This document shows positions 39,130 to 50,088 of a stretch of DNA of 64,000 nt, piece by piece. Source of the stretch: UBA5069 sp963773745 (GTDB taxonomy: Bacteria > Chloroflexota > Anaerolineae > Caldilineales > Caldilineaceae); NCBI GenBank assembly GCA_963773745.1, contig CAVZCL010000001.1, positions 62,001 to 126,000 on the forward strand. Direction: 5' to 3'. A model generated the notes under the pieces. That model saw only the letters and a list, made by a program, of their open reading frames with translations. It was not told where the DNA came from and did no database searches. Both the position numbers and the translations under genes were made by a program. Within the stretch, counting starts at the first letter, position 1; each line of letters opens with the position of its first letter.

Positions 39130-40645
39130 GTGGAAAACACAGAGAACCTGCTGGGCCGCCGCGCCGTGGGCAGCCGAACCCGCCCACTTCGCCGCCTCTC
39201 ACCAGCACTTGTGGACAGCCTGATCATTCTGGCGGCCATTGCACTGCTTGCCGTGCTGTGGGCGCTCTTCACGCGTCCGGTCACAATAACGGTGGATGGC
39301 TATGCCGACAGCGTGCGCACGCGCCGCGCCACAGTGGGCGCGCTCCTGGGCGACCTTGGCCTCGCGCTCTCGCCCCTCGACCGGGTTACGCCCCCACCGG
39401 CCACGCGCCTGGACGGCTCCACCGCGATCACAATCGAACGCGCGCGCCCCGTGCGCCTCTTTGTGGATGGGCGTGACATCACCGCCTCCACGTGGGGCAG
39501 CAGCGTGCGCGACGCCTTTGTGGACGCCGACATTGCTGTGGACCTCTACGACCGCGCGCAAATCAACGGCGTGGAAATGGCGCTCGACGAGGCGCTGCCG
39601 CCCGCCGTCGTGGACGTGGCCGCCACCACCTATGACCGCGGCTACGCCTGGTCGGGGCTGCACACCGACCCGCTGCAAATTCGCCTTCGCCGCGCCATTC
39701 CCATGCGTGTAGAGGAAGGCGGCGCGCCCTACGAGGTGCGCACGACGGCCCCCACTGTGGGCGAGGCGCTCCGTCAGGCGCAGGTTACGCTCTACCTGGG
39801 TGACCGCGTCAACCCGAGCATGGGCAGCAGCGTGACGGCCGGCCTGCGCGTCCTGATTGAGCGCAGCACGCCAATTTCCGTCATGGCCGACGGCGCACGC
39901 CACAAGACGCGTGTCCAGGCCGGCGATGTGGGCGACGCGCTCAGCGACGCTCGGCCTCGTGGCCGCCGGACTCGACCGTGTGGAGCCGCCTCTGGACACG
40001 CCGCTCTATCCCAACATCGAAATTAAGGTCACCCGTGTCACTGAGAACATCGAAATCACCGAAGAAATTGAGCCCTTTGAGACGGTCTTCGTGGGTGATT
40101 CCAACTTTCCCATTGACACGCAGCAGACGCTTGAACCCGGGGCCGAAGGCATTACCCGCCAGCGCTATCGGGTGACCTATGAAAACGGCGAGCCCGTCTC
40201 ACGCGTCATGGAGGACGACTGGATTGCGCAGCCGCCCGCCACACGCCGCATTGCCTACGGCCAGCAGATTACGCCACAGACCGCCGTTGTCGACGGTCAG
40301 AGCATTACCTACTGGCGCAAGATCAAGATGCTTGCCACAAGTTACACGGCGGCCTCGGCCGGGGGCAATCGCACGCGCACGGGTGATCTGCTGCGGCCCG
40401 GCATTGTTGCGGTCGATCCCGCGCTGGTGCCCCTGCGCAGCCAGGTTTTTGTGCCCGGCTATGGCGTTGGTGATGCGCTGGACACAGGCGGCGGCATTCG
40501 CTCGCGCCGCATTGACCTGGCCTATGATGACGCGAGCTTCAAATCCGTTCTCCGCTGGGTAGACGTTTACCTGTTGTGGCCACCGCCGCCCGCCTCCCAG
40601 ATTACCTGGGTTGTTCCCAACTATCCCAAGCCGCCGGGCAGCTAA
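39130..40645 (+). CDS. YabE/RpfB-like exported protein: DUF348, G5 and 3D domains, one frameshift
   Basis: About 505 residues. An N-terminal TM (LVDSLIILAAIALLAVLWAL) is followed by two or more ubiquitin-like DUF348 modules: VTITVDGYADSVRTRRATVG and a repeat with YEVRTTAPTVGEALRQAQVT. A G5 domain follows (EITEEIEPFETVFVGDSNF, then GRQRYRVTYENGEPVSR-like sequence). The C-terminal 3D domain is named for its three Asp (MLATSYTAASAGGNRTRTG, then IAVDPALVPLRSQVFVPGYG as IVAVDPALVPLRSQVFVPG, and RRIDLAYDD). The frame breaks near 39945 (VGDALATLGLVAAGLDRV expected). 3D domains resemble lytic transglycosylase (MltA) cores, so wall remodelling is likely. The GTG start is leaderless. Confidence 0.85.
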
Positions 40646-40677
40646 GTGCCGCCTCTGCTCTCACCATCTTGCCGCCC

Positions 40678-43600
40678 TTGAACGCTGCCCCCGCTCGCTC
40701 ACGTCTGCCCAACTGGCTGGTCTATCTGCTTCTCGTCGCGCTGCTTGCGTCGGGGCTGGCTTTGCGCACCTGGCACGTGGGCTTTGATTATGGCGCGGGC
40801 TCGCATCCTGACGAGCGCTCGACCGCCTGCTTCTACGCCGCACCGCTGCGCCTGCCCGATTCGTGGGAGCAATTTTGGGAGCCGCACCAGAGCCCGCTCA
40901 ATCCGCTCTGGAGCGTCAGCGAGCAGCGCGCGCGCTCCTTCACCTACGGCCACTTCCCGCTCTACCTGGGCGCCGCCGCCGGACAAGGGCTGCACCTCCT
41001 CGCCCCCCTTGCCGAGCGCGCAGGCCTGGGCGAACCCACCGTCGCGATGATGGCGCGCGCCAACGTCTCGTGCGACGCAATTGCTGTCGCCGGTCGCCTT
41101 GTCATGGCGCTGCTCGACACGCTGACAATACTGCTGCTCTTCCTTCTGGGGCGCCGCCTCTTTGGGCGCGACGCCGGCCTGCTGGCTGCTGCGCTCTACA
41201 CCTTCACGGCCCAGGCTGTGCAGCTATCGCACTTCTTTGCCATGGACCCCGCCAGCACCACCTTCACGGTGATGGCCGTTTGGGGCGCAGTCATCATGGT
41301 GCAGGATCGCTCGTGGCGCGGGCTTCTCCTCACGGGCATAGGCGCCGGATTGGCAATCGCCTCCAAATTCAGCGCGCTGCCGATTCTGGCGGCGCCGGTT
41401 GTGGCCGCAGTTGCGATTCTCTACAGCGAAAGCACGGAGAGCCGCGCCGCCGGCCTGCAGCCAAATGGGCGCGCGCAACTCTACGCATTTCTCGGCATCC
41501 CCGTGGTGCTGGCGCTGGCGATGCTGGCCTTTTTCGTCACCAGCCCCTACGCCGTGCTGGATTGGCGCAACTTCCTCCAGGCCACGCTCGTGGAGCAGGG
41601 CGCAATGGTGCGCGGCGTGGCCGACATGCCCTTCACGCGCCAATACCGCAATACAATTCCCTACGTCTATTTCATCGAGCAGCAGGTCAAGTGGGGCATG
41701 GGGCTGCCCCTTGGCATCGTCGCGCTGGGCGGCGTGGCGTGGGGGCTGTGGCGCCTCTTCGCCACCCTCTGGCAGATGATTCGCCGCCGCCTGCTCTCTC
41801 GTGCCGTGCTGGGCGAACTGCTGGTGTGGGCTTGGCTGATTCCCTACTTCGGCCTCACCGGCGCATTCCTCGCCAAGTTCAACCGCTACATGAGCCCCGT
41901 GCTCCCATTCGTGATGCTTCTCACGGCGGGCATGCTCATCGCGCTGCTGCGCCGGCCCGTGCCCTGGCAGCGGTGGCTGGGCGCGCTGCTCGCGACGGTC
42001 GCGCTGCTGGGTGGAATCTTCTGGTCCGTCGCCTATGTCAACGGCGTCTACAACCGCGACCACACCTGGTACACCGCCAGCCGCTGGATGTACGAAAACA
42101 TCCCCGCCGGCTCCATCATTCTCTGGGAGCAGTGGGACGACCCGCTGCCCAAGTCGATTCCCAACGAGCCAGGCATGGACATGGGCTCGACGGGGCTGAC
42201 CAACATCGACTGGGGCCCCTACGAAGAGGACACAGCCGAGAAGTACGAGAAGATGAAGCAGGCGCTGCGTAGGGCCGACTACGTCGCCTATTCATCCAAG
42301 CGCATCTATGACAGCGTGGACGAGCTGCCGCTGCGCTATCCCATGACCAACCGCTACTACGAAGCGATGTGGGATGGCCGCCTTGGCTTTGAGATGGCAG
42401 GTGAGTTCACTTCGCCGCCCACGCTCTTTGGCTTCAGCTTTGACGACCGCAGCGCCGACGAATCGTGGAGCCTCTACGACCATCCGCAAGTGACGGTTTT
42501 CGAGAAGGTGCGCGACCTGAGCGACGCCGAGTTCGATGCGCTCTTCGCCGGTACTTGGCAGAATGCCATCCCCTATGACCGCGGCCCGGGCACGCCGCTG
42601 CAGGGCATCCTTTCGTTGGTGGGCCTCGGCTCCAGCCCGGAGAGCGCCAACAGCGGCTTCATCAACCGGCTCACGCGCGCCGTCATGGGCGGCGCTGCCG
42701 CTTCGCCTTCGGCAACCGAGCCACCGGATCCCAGCATGGCGCTGCTGCGAGACGCCGCTGCGCGACCTGCCCGTGGTGGACAACTACCGCTGGAACGTGG
42801 CCGCGAGCGAATCGCCCTGGCTGGCGGTGCTTACCTGGTGGGCCGTAACACTCCTGCTGGGGCTACTGGCGTGGCCGCTGGCCTTTGCCCTCTTCCAGCC
42901 CCTGCGCGACCGCGGCTACTTCTTCAGCCGCACGCTGGGCTGGCTGCTGGCAGGCTGGATGCTCTGGATGCTCTCCAGCCTGCAACTGGTGGAGTTTACT
43001 GTGCGCAATGCGTGGCTGGCGGTTGGGCTGCTTGCCGCGCTCTCCGTGGCCGCGCTCACACGTCACGCGCGCGGCATGGCTGAATTCCTGCGCCACAGGT
43101 GGCAACTCCTGATCGTGGGCGAGCTTGTCTTCGGGGCCGCCTTCCTCGGCTTCGTCGCTATCCGTCTGCTCAATCCCGACATTTGGCAGCCCTGGTTTGG
43201 CGGCGAAAAGTTCATGGAGATGGCTTTCCTGACCGGCATCCTGCGCAGCCCCTGGTTTCCGCCCGTGGACCCCCACTTTGCGGGCGGCTTCATCAACTAC
43301 TATTACTTCGGTCTCTACCTCGTCGCCTATCTGGTCAAGCTGACGGGCATCTATGCCGAGGTGGCCTTCAATCTGGCAATCCCCATGCTCTTTGCGCTCA
43401 CCGTAACGGGCGCCTATGGCCTTGCCTACAGCGCAGTGGCACCCGCCGATCGCGAGCGCCCCGAACGCGCGTGGGGCATTCGCCGCGGGCTGGGTGCGGC
43501 GCTTTGGGCGCCCCTCTTCGTGGCGATCATCGGCAATCTCGACGGCCTGGCGCAGATTGTGCGCTCGCTGTCCAACCTGAGCGCCTCCTCCTTCCAGAGC

Positions 43601-45404
43601 GACCTGCCCGGTCTGCAGCCGCTTGTGCGCGCCGCTGTGGGCGTGGGCGAAGTGGTGGCCGGCCGGGCTTCGCTCCCCCCGTACGACTTTTGGGGGCCGA
43701 GCCGCGTCCTGCCCGCCACCATCAACGAGTTCCCCTGGTGGTCCTTCCTCTTTGCCGACCTGCACCCACACCTCATCGGCATCCCCATGGCGCTGCTCTT
43801 CCTGGCCGCGGTGCTAACGCTCGTGCGCAGCGCACGCCTGCAGTGGGATAGCCAGCGCCTCTACGCAGCCGCGCTGCTTGGCCTCTTTGCGCTCCTGCTG
43901 GGCACACTCGCGGCCATCAACCTGTGGGAACTGCCTACCTACCTTGCGCTGGGCGTGCTCGCGCTGGTGGTAAGCCAGTACTGGGGCAAGGGGCACATTC
44001 GCTGGGGAATGACCCTTGGCCTCACGGTTCTCTACGCGGCTGGGCGCGCTGGCCTTCTATGCGCCCTTCTTTGCCAACTACAGCAGCGTGGGCGCAAGCG
44101 GCGTTGGGCTGGTGCGCGCAGGTGACGACGCGGGCCTCTGGCTGCTCATCTGGGGCTTCCTCGGCTTTGTCGTCGTCAGCTGGCTGCTGTGGACGAGCGC
44201 GCAGCCGGCGCGGCCACTGCTGCTTGGTGAGGGTGACGATATCGCCGTCGTGCGCCCGGCCGGCTTCGAGCGTTTTCTAAGCTTTGCCGTGGGCCGGCTG
44301 GACGACCTGCCGCGCAACCTGCACCTGCAAAAGCTGCTGGGTGCGCGCCCTCAAATTGGCTACCTCCTGCTGCAGTTGCTGATTCCGCTGGCCTTTGTGG
44401 GCGTTGCGCTTGCGCTCTGGTTCGACCGCACAGTGCTCGCGATCTGCATTCTGCCGCTCACGCTGGCCTACCTGCTGCTCTGGCGGCGCGGCCGCATGGC
44501 CGACGCCGGCGCGCAATTTGCCGTGCTGCTCTCCGTGACAGCCTTCGCCCTGCTGGCAGGCACGCAGCTCATTTACCTCAAGGACTTCCTGAGCGGCGGC
44601 GACTGGTACCGCATGAACACGCTCTTCAAGTTCTTTAGCCAGGCGTGGGTGCTGCTGGGCGTGGGTGCGGCCATTGCGCTGCCGCGCCTGTGGCAAGGCT
44701 GGGTGCGCAATGGCACCGCACCGCGGGCGTTCCGCTGGCTGTGGGCCGCAGCATTTGGGCTGCTTCTCGTCGCATCTCTGGCATACACTTTCATTGGCAC
44801 CCCGGCGCGCCTCGACCAGCGCATGGCCGGCTGGCGGCCGCCCGTTGGCACGCTGGATGGCCTCGCCTATATGGAGCAGGGCGCGTACACATGGCCCGAC
44901 AGCGCAAATACAATTGAGCTCAGCTACGACTATGCAGCCATCAAGTGGCTGTTGGAGAATGTGCGCGGCAACGCCACCGTCATGGAGACCTCCGAGGCAG
45001 ACTACTACCGCGCCGGCAGTTCGCGTGTGGCGTCGCTCACCGGCCTGAGCGGGCTGCGCGGCTTCCACGCAGGCGAGCAGCGCCCCGCCGAGCAGGTGGG
45101 CGCGCGCGACGGCCTGCACCGCGAGTTCTGGTCCACACCAGACGCGGCGCGCATGCAGCAGATTTTGGACGATGTCGGCGTGGATCTCATTTACGCAGGC
45201 CAGTTGGAGCGCTATCTGCACCCGGACGCCGTCGCACGCCTCGAGCAGATGGCCGCAAACGGTGCGCTTGAGATCATCTTTGGCAACGAGCGCACCACCA
45301 TCTACGCCGTGCCCGGCAGACTGGCGCGTGATGGCGAGGGGCACTACATACCCGCTGGAGCCGCCCAAATGGCCGCGCCCGTTTCGCCGCTCTCTGCGCC
45401 ATGA
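40678..45404 (+). CDS. Giant membrane protein: GT39-type glycosyltransferase fused to Chlor_Arch_YYY (DUF2298) domain, two frameshifts
   Basis: About 1575 residues. The N-terminal half is GT-C: TM1, then the loop GAGSHPDERSTACFYAAPLR with an acidic pair, HFPLYLG and about 10 TM helices, then an extracytoplasmic region to about residue 690. The second half is a YYY-family region with INYYYFGLYLVAY, DFWGPSRVLPATINEFPWWS, FADLHPHLIGIPMALL and NTLFKFFSQAWVLLG. The frame shifts near 42755 (inside the linker) and 44035. Each half is also found as a separate protein type in nature, and stand-alone YYY follows next. Start codon is uncertain: TTG 40678 is used here; a GTG at 40576 overlaps the previous gene. 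Confidence 0.8.
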
Positions 45405-45418
45405 CGGGTGTGGCTTGC

Positions 45419-45596
45419 GTAGCGGCGGCTTCAGCCGCCGTTCTCGAGGACGCGGTGCGATCTCCACCTACGGCAATTCTGGTGGTGCGTCTCCAAAGTG
45501 CGCGTTCCTTCGGGGACGCACCACTGCTGCCGCCGCTCTCGAGAACACGACGCGCCGCCACCAACGGCGGCTGAAGCCGCCGCTACGACGCACCAC
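45419..45596. repeat. Compound palindromic element (nested inverted repeats)
   Basis: GTAGCGGCGGCTTCAGCC and onward (45419-45442) is matched exactly by its reverse complement at 45562-45585. Inside are further inverted pairs: CGTTCTCGAG against CTCGAGAAC, and GGTGGTGCGTCTCC against GGGGACGCACCAC. The unit is itself palindromic (CGGCGGCTTCAGCCGCCG). The element spans about 180 bases and fills the gap between two large membrane-protein genes. No ORF inside it; a non-autonomous mobile element or REP/BIME-type unit is likely. Confidence 0.8.
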
Positions 45597-45634
45597 CTAT
45601 ATGTCCGAGCATTTGCACTCATGCACCTAGCCAA

Positions 45635-48076
45635 ATGATTACTCAGTTTATTTCGTGGTATCTCATTATCACCCTTGTGGGCGTCGTCGCGCTGCCGCTC
45701 ACGCTGCGTCTCTTTGGCTCGTGGCCGGGGGGCAGCACCGCCTTCGCGCGCCCGCTCGGCATTCTGCTCACAGGCTACATCTTCTGGCTGGGCAACGCGC
45801 TGGGCCTGCTGCGCAACGAGATGGGCGGCGCGTGGCTCGCGCTGCTCATCGTCGCAGCGCTCTCGCTCTGGCTTGGGCGCGGCATGCGCGCACGCCTGCG
45901 CAGCGTTGACTGGAACGCCGCGCTGCTCGTCGAGGTCGTTTTCCTGGCCGGCTTCATCGCCTGGGCCTTTGTGCGCGCCTATGACCCAGGCGCAAGCCAC
46001 ACCGAAAAGCCCATGGACCTCATGTTCATGTCCAGCCTCTGGGCCAGCCCCACCTTCCCGCCCCACGACGCGTGGCTGAGCGGCTACCCAATCGGCTACT
46101 ACTACGGCGGCTACTGGCTGCTGATTACGCTGGGCCGTCTGATTGGCTCGCCGCCGGAGATTGCCTTTACGCTGGGCCAGGCGGCGTGGTTCGGCCTGCT
46201 TCTCTCGACCTCGTTTGGCCTGCTCTACGCATTGCTGCGCCTTGCGCGGCGGGGCGAGGGGCCGATCGGGCGCATGACAGCAGCGTTGGGGGGCTTGCTT
46301 GCTGCCACCATGGTCGGCATCACCGGCAACGTGCAGGCAATTCTCGAGTGGCTCTACGCACAGGGCGCCAACGTGACGCCGCTCGCCAACTTCGCACAGG
46401 TGCGCGACTTCCCCCAGAACGCACGCGTCACGCACTCGTGGGCCATCGAGCCCTCGTGGTGGTGGTGGCGCACGAGCCGCGTGCTCGCCGACAAGTCGCT
46501 CACGGGCGACCACCGCGAGGTCATCGCCGAGTTTCCCGCCTTCTCCTACGTGCTGGGCGACAACCACCCGCACGTGCTTGCCATGCCCTTCGTCATCCTT
46601 GTGATTGCGCTGGCGCTGGCCTGGTTCCTCGAACGTGAGGCTGCGCCTGAGGGCGACGCGCGCGTACCGCTGCTGCCGCGCAATCACCTGCTGCTGGGCG
46701 TCTCCACCCTGGCGCTGGGCAGCCTGCTCTGGCTGAATACGTGGGACTTTCCGCCCTACTGGTTGCTGCTCGTGGCCGCTGCCTTTGCGGCTGCGCCGGC
46801 GCGCCGCTGGGCCCGTGTGGCTGCCGTAGGGGGCATCCTGCTGGGCGGCGGCATTCTGCTTTTTGCGCCCTACTTCCTCACCGCGCAGAGCCAGGCGAAT
46901 GGCATTGGGGCCAACTTCTTCAACCCCACGCGCTTTGGCCAGTTCCTGTGGATGTTCCTGCCGTCGCTGCTGGCAATCTCTGCACTATTGGTGCTTGCCT
47001 GGCGTGAACTGCCACCGCGCCGCGGCATGCTCGCCGCATTGACTGCCGCTGCAATTGCGCTGCCCGCCCTCTTCCTGGCCGGCGCATGGGCAGCTGTAAT
47101 GAACTCCAGCGGCGCAGATCGCTTTCTACGCGAGAACCCCGTGCCCGAAACGGGCTCCGCCAACCAGCTGGCCTTCATGCTGGAGCGATGGCTGGCTTCG
47201 CCGTGGACGCTGCTGCTGGTGGCCGTCATGCTGTCAATCGCTGTGGCGCTCTGGTGGCGGCGCGTCGCCGATCATGGCGACGCGCGCGCGCAGTGGCCGC
47301 TGGCAGCCGACGCGACCACCTTCGCGCTCATGCTGGCTGCGCTCGGGTTACTACTGCTCTACGCGCCCGAATTTGTCTTCCTGCGCGACAACTTTGGCAC
47401 GCGCATGAACACTGTTTTCAAATTCTACTACCAGGGCTGGCTGCTGCTGGGGCTGGCGGGCGCGTACGGCATCACCCTTGCCTTTGCCCGTCTGCGCAGC
47501 GATCAGCGTTCAATTGGCGCGGCGGCCTTTGCCACGCCGGCGCTGCTGCTCGTGCTGGCGGGCCTCGTCTTTCCCCTGTCGGCGGCGTACAGCAAGACCG
47601 GCGGCTTTGCAGGCACGCCCACCTTCGATGCGTCGGCATGGATCCAGGCTTCCTCACCGGGTGAATGGGGCGCGGCGCGCTGGCTGCGCAACCTCGCGCC
47701 GCCGGATGCGGTGGTGCTCGAGGCTGTGGGCAACAGCTACCAGAGCGACCGCAGCCGTGTGAGCACCCTGAGCGGGCGCGCGACCCTGCTGGGCTGGGAA
47801 GGGCACGAACGCCAGTGGCGCGGCGCTGACTATGCGCAGATGTCCGCGGGCCGCATGGATGCCGTCGAGCGCTTCTACCGCTTCGCCGCTCCCGACGAAA
47901 TGCGCGCCATCATTGACGAATGGGCCATAGATTATGTCGTGGTCGGGCCGGCCGAGCGCATCACCTATGGCCTCTCCCCCCTCGAGGAGGAGCGCATGGC
48001 TGCCATCATGGAACTGGTGCTTGATCAGGATGGCGTGCGCCTCTATGCCACGCGCCGCAGCGTCGGCAGCCAGTGA
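45635..48076 (+). CDS. Chlor_Arch_YYY (DUF2298) family membrane protein
   Basis: An intact 813-residue, highly hydrophobic protein with about 18 TM helices. The family hallmark is GYPIGYYYGGYWLLITLG (three Tyr). Other conserved blocks are EKPMDLMFMSSLWASPTFPP, WWWWRTSRVLADKSL, FPAFSYVLGDNHPHVLAMPF and FLRDNFGTRMNTVFKFYYQGW. The soluble C-terminus has ALLGWEGHERQWRGADY. Function is unknown; the family occurs in Chloroflexi and Archaea, and its resemblance to the region fused in the preceding gene suggests a glycosyltransferase-like role. It is one of the few large genes here without a frameshift. Confidence 0.92.
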   Translation: MITQFISWYLIITLVGVVALPLTLRLFGSWPGGSTAFARPLGILLTGYIFWLGNALGLLRNEMGGAWLALLIVAALSLWLGRGMRARLRSVDWNAALLVEVVFLAGFIAWAFVRAYDPGASHTEKPMDLMFMSSLWASPTFPPHDAWLSGYPIGYYYGGYWLLITLGRLIGSPPEIAFTLGQAAWFGLLLSTSFGLLYALLRLARRGEGPIGRMTAALGGLLAATMVGITGNVQAILEWLYAQGANVTPLANFAQVRDFPQNARVTHSWAIEPSWWWWRTSRVLADKSLTGDHREVIAEFPAFSYVLGDNHPHVLAMPFVILVIALALAWFLEREAAPEGDARVPLLPRNHLLLGVSTLALGSLLWLNTWDFPPYWLLLVAAAFAAAPARRWARVAAVGGILLGGGILLFAPYFLTAQSQANGIGANFFNPTRFGQFLWMFLPSLLAISALLVLAWRELPPRRGMLAALTAAAIALPALFLAGAWAAVMNSSGADRFLRENPVPETGSANQLAFMLERWLASPWTLLLVAVMLSIAVALWWRRVADHGDARAQWPLAADATTFALMLAALGLLLLYAPEFVFLRDNFGTRMNTVFKFYYQGWLLLGLAGAYGITLAFARLRSDQRSIGAAAFATPALLLVLAGLVFPLSAAYSKTGGFAGTPTFDASAWIQASSPGEWGAARWLRNLAPPDAVVLEAVGNSYQSDRSRVSTLSGRATLLGWEGHERQWRGADYAQMSAGRMDAVERFYRFAAPDEMRAIIDEWAIDYVVVGPAERITYGLSPLEEERMAAIMELVLDQDGVRLYATRRSVGSQ

Positions 48077-48114
48077 ATTCCACCGCACTTGCGCGCCACG
48101 GCGAGGGCGCGCAC

Positions 48115-48143
48115 TTGGTCGCCCTCTACGCACTGAGTACAAT
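48115..48143 (+). promoter_or_regulatory. Possible promoter (TTGGTC-17-TACAAT)
   Basis: TTGGTC at 48115-48120, a 17-base spacer and TACAAT at 48138-48143. The ATG at 48155 is 11 bases further, so the 5' leader would be only a few bases. Confidence 0.45.
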
Positions 48144-48154
48144 ACCCGTCAAAC

Positions 48155-50022
48155 ATGAGTGAAATAGCAACGAAGAGTCTACGAATCGAAGAAGCGACCG
48201 TCGTGCCGGCTCCGTCCGGTGACGGCTGGCCCCACGCGGCTGTGACACCTGTAGCGATGACCCCTGCTGCGGCCACGGTCGAGCATGCACTCTACGCCGT
48301 CATCTTCGTGGCGGCGCTGGGCGCGCGCCTGCTGCTGCTGGGCGCAGCGCCCATGGCGACGCACGAAGCGGCCGCTGCCTGGGCCGCGTGGATGGACGCA
48401 ACGGCGCTCCACCCTGCCGCCGCGCCGGCGACGAGCAGCGCGCTGCTGCATGCGCTGCAAACCTTCGTCTTCTGGATAAGCGGCGGCGGCAACGAGACGC
48501 TTGCACGGCTGCCGGTGGCGCTCATCTCGAGCATTCTGCCGCTGCTTGCCTGGTTCTGGCGCGACCGTCTGGGCCGGCCTGCCGCGCTCGCACTGGCCGC
48601 GCTGCTCGCGATTGACCCGTGGCTGCTCGCCTTTGGGCGCATGGCCGACCCCACGGCGCTAAGCGTTGCGCTGGCATTGTGCGCGCTGACAGCCACGCAC
48701 GTGGCAACCCGCGGCGCGCACGAGACCACAGCCAGGAGTACGCCGGCGCTCGTGGCCGCGGTGGCAACCGGCCTGCTGCTTGTGAGCGGCCCGCAGGCGT
48801 GGCCGTGGCTGATTGTGCTCGCGCTCTATGTGCTGATTGCAGTCGACGATCGCAGCGTGCTCTTCTCAAGGTACGCACTCGTCGCTGGCGCGCTGGCGGC
48901 ACTCCTGGGCGCAACCGGCTGGCTGGCGTGGCCACAGGAACTGGCCATGGTGGGCGCAAGCCTTGGCCAATGGCTAAGTCTTCTGCAAAGCGGCGCGTAC
49001 AATCTGCTCTGGCCCGCCACTCGCCTGCTGGTCGATCAGCCCTTTCTGCTGCTCTTCGGCCTGGCTGCCTTTGTCAACATGTGGCTGCGGCCCACCGTCG
49101 ACAGCCGCGGACGGCTCTTTCTCACGCTCTGGCTGGCGTGGGCGCTGCTGCTGCTGCTCATGCCCGGGCGCGGGCCGGAGCTGCTGCCGCTCTTTGGCCT
49201 GCCGCTGGCCATTGGCGCGGCGCTGGCCGTACAATGGCTCTTCAACCTGGCGCTCACACGCAGCGATCTGGGGCGAGGCGGGGCTGCTGGCGATCGTGCT
49301 GGTTGCGGCGCTCATGTCGGTCCTCTTCTGGAGCGTGCAGTTGCTGGCGCAGCCGGCCCCGGGCACGGCGGGCGCGCTGATTGCCCCGATCATGTTGGTG
49401 CTGATTGCGCTGCTGCTGGCGGCCTTTGGCTGGTTTGTAAGTCTGCGCCAGGCGCTGGTTGTGGGTGCAGCCGTGACCGCTATCTTCCTGCTGGCTGCAA
49501 CCTTCTCGTCGGCGCGCCACCTCGCCTTTTCAGGTGAGCCGTCGCATCCCGACGGTTTCTTCGCGTCAATGACGTGGCCCGACGCCGCCACGCTGCGCGC
49601 CGACGTGCGCGCGCTCAGTGACCGCCGCACGGGTGACACCGCCGAACTGCCCGTGCAGATCGTCACCGGCCCCACGCAAGCGGCCGATCCGCTCATTGGC
49701 TGGCTGCTGCGCGACATGGCGAATATCACCTTCGTGACCGCACCGAATATTGGCGGCGACGCAAACCCGGCACGCCGCGCCGCTCATCATCATGCGCCCA
49801 TCCAGCGATGCAAACGCCGACAATGGTTGGAACCAGGCGTACATCGGCAGCACAGTGAATTTGCGCTCAAGCTGGCTGCCCCAGGATCTGCCTTCTCTCA
49901 CCACGTACGAGAGCGGCGACCAGCGCTGGAATGCCGGCTGGAAGCCGCGTCTGCGCTGGCTGCTCTATCGGGCTGCACCCGCCGCCGCCCCCGAATCCGT
50001 GAACTTGTGGGCGACGCCGTAG
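48155..50022 (+). CDS. GT39-like membrane protein lacking the usual acidic pair, two frameshifts
   Basis: About 622 residues, about 10-12 TM helices. The N-terminal layout follows GT39 (ARLLLLGAAPMATHEAAAAWAAWMD, broken here as APMATHEAAAAWAAW; then ETLARLPVALISSILPLLAW), but where other members have DE this has HE. The frame shifts near 49267 (LGEAGLLAIVLVAALMSVLF follows) and near 49775 (IIMRPSSDANADNGWNQAY follows). The C-terminus ends with NLRSSWLPQDLPSLTTYESG and WLLYRA, a soluble domain seen in similar cluster proteins. With the missing Asp it may be a non-catalytic or differently acting member. Confidence 0.72.
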
Positions 50023-50088
50023 CTGGTTGTTCGCCGCTGCGCCGCCTTGCCATCGCTTGCACTTCGCCCCCTTTGGAGGCTTTGGTTT

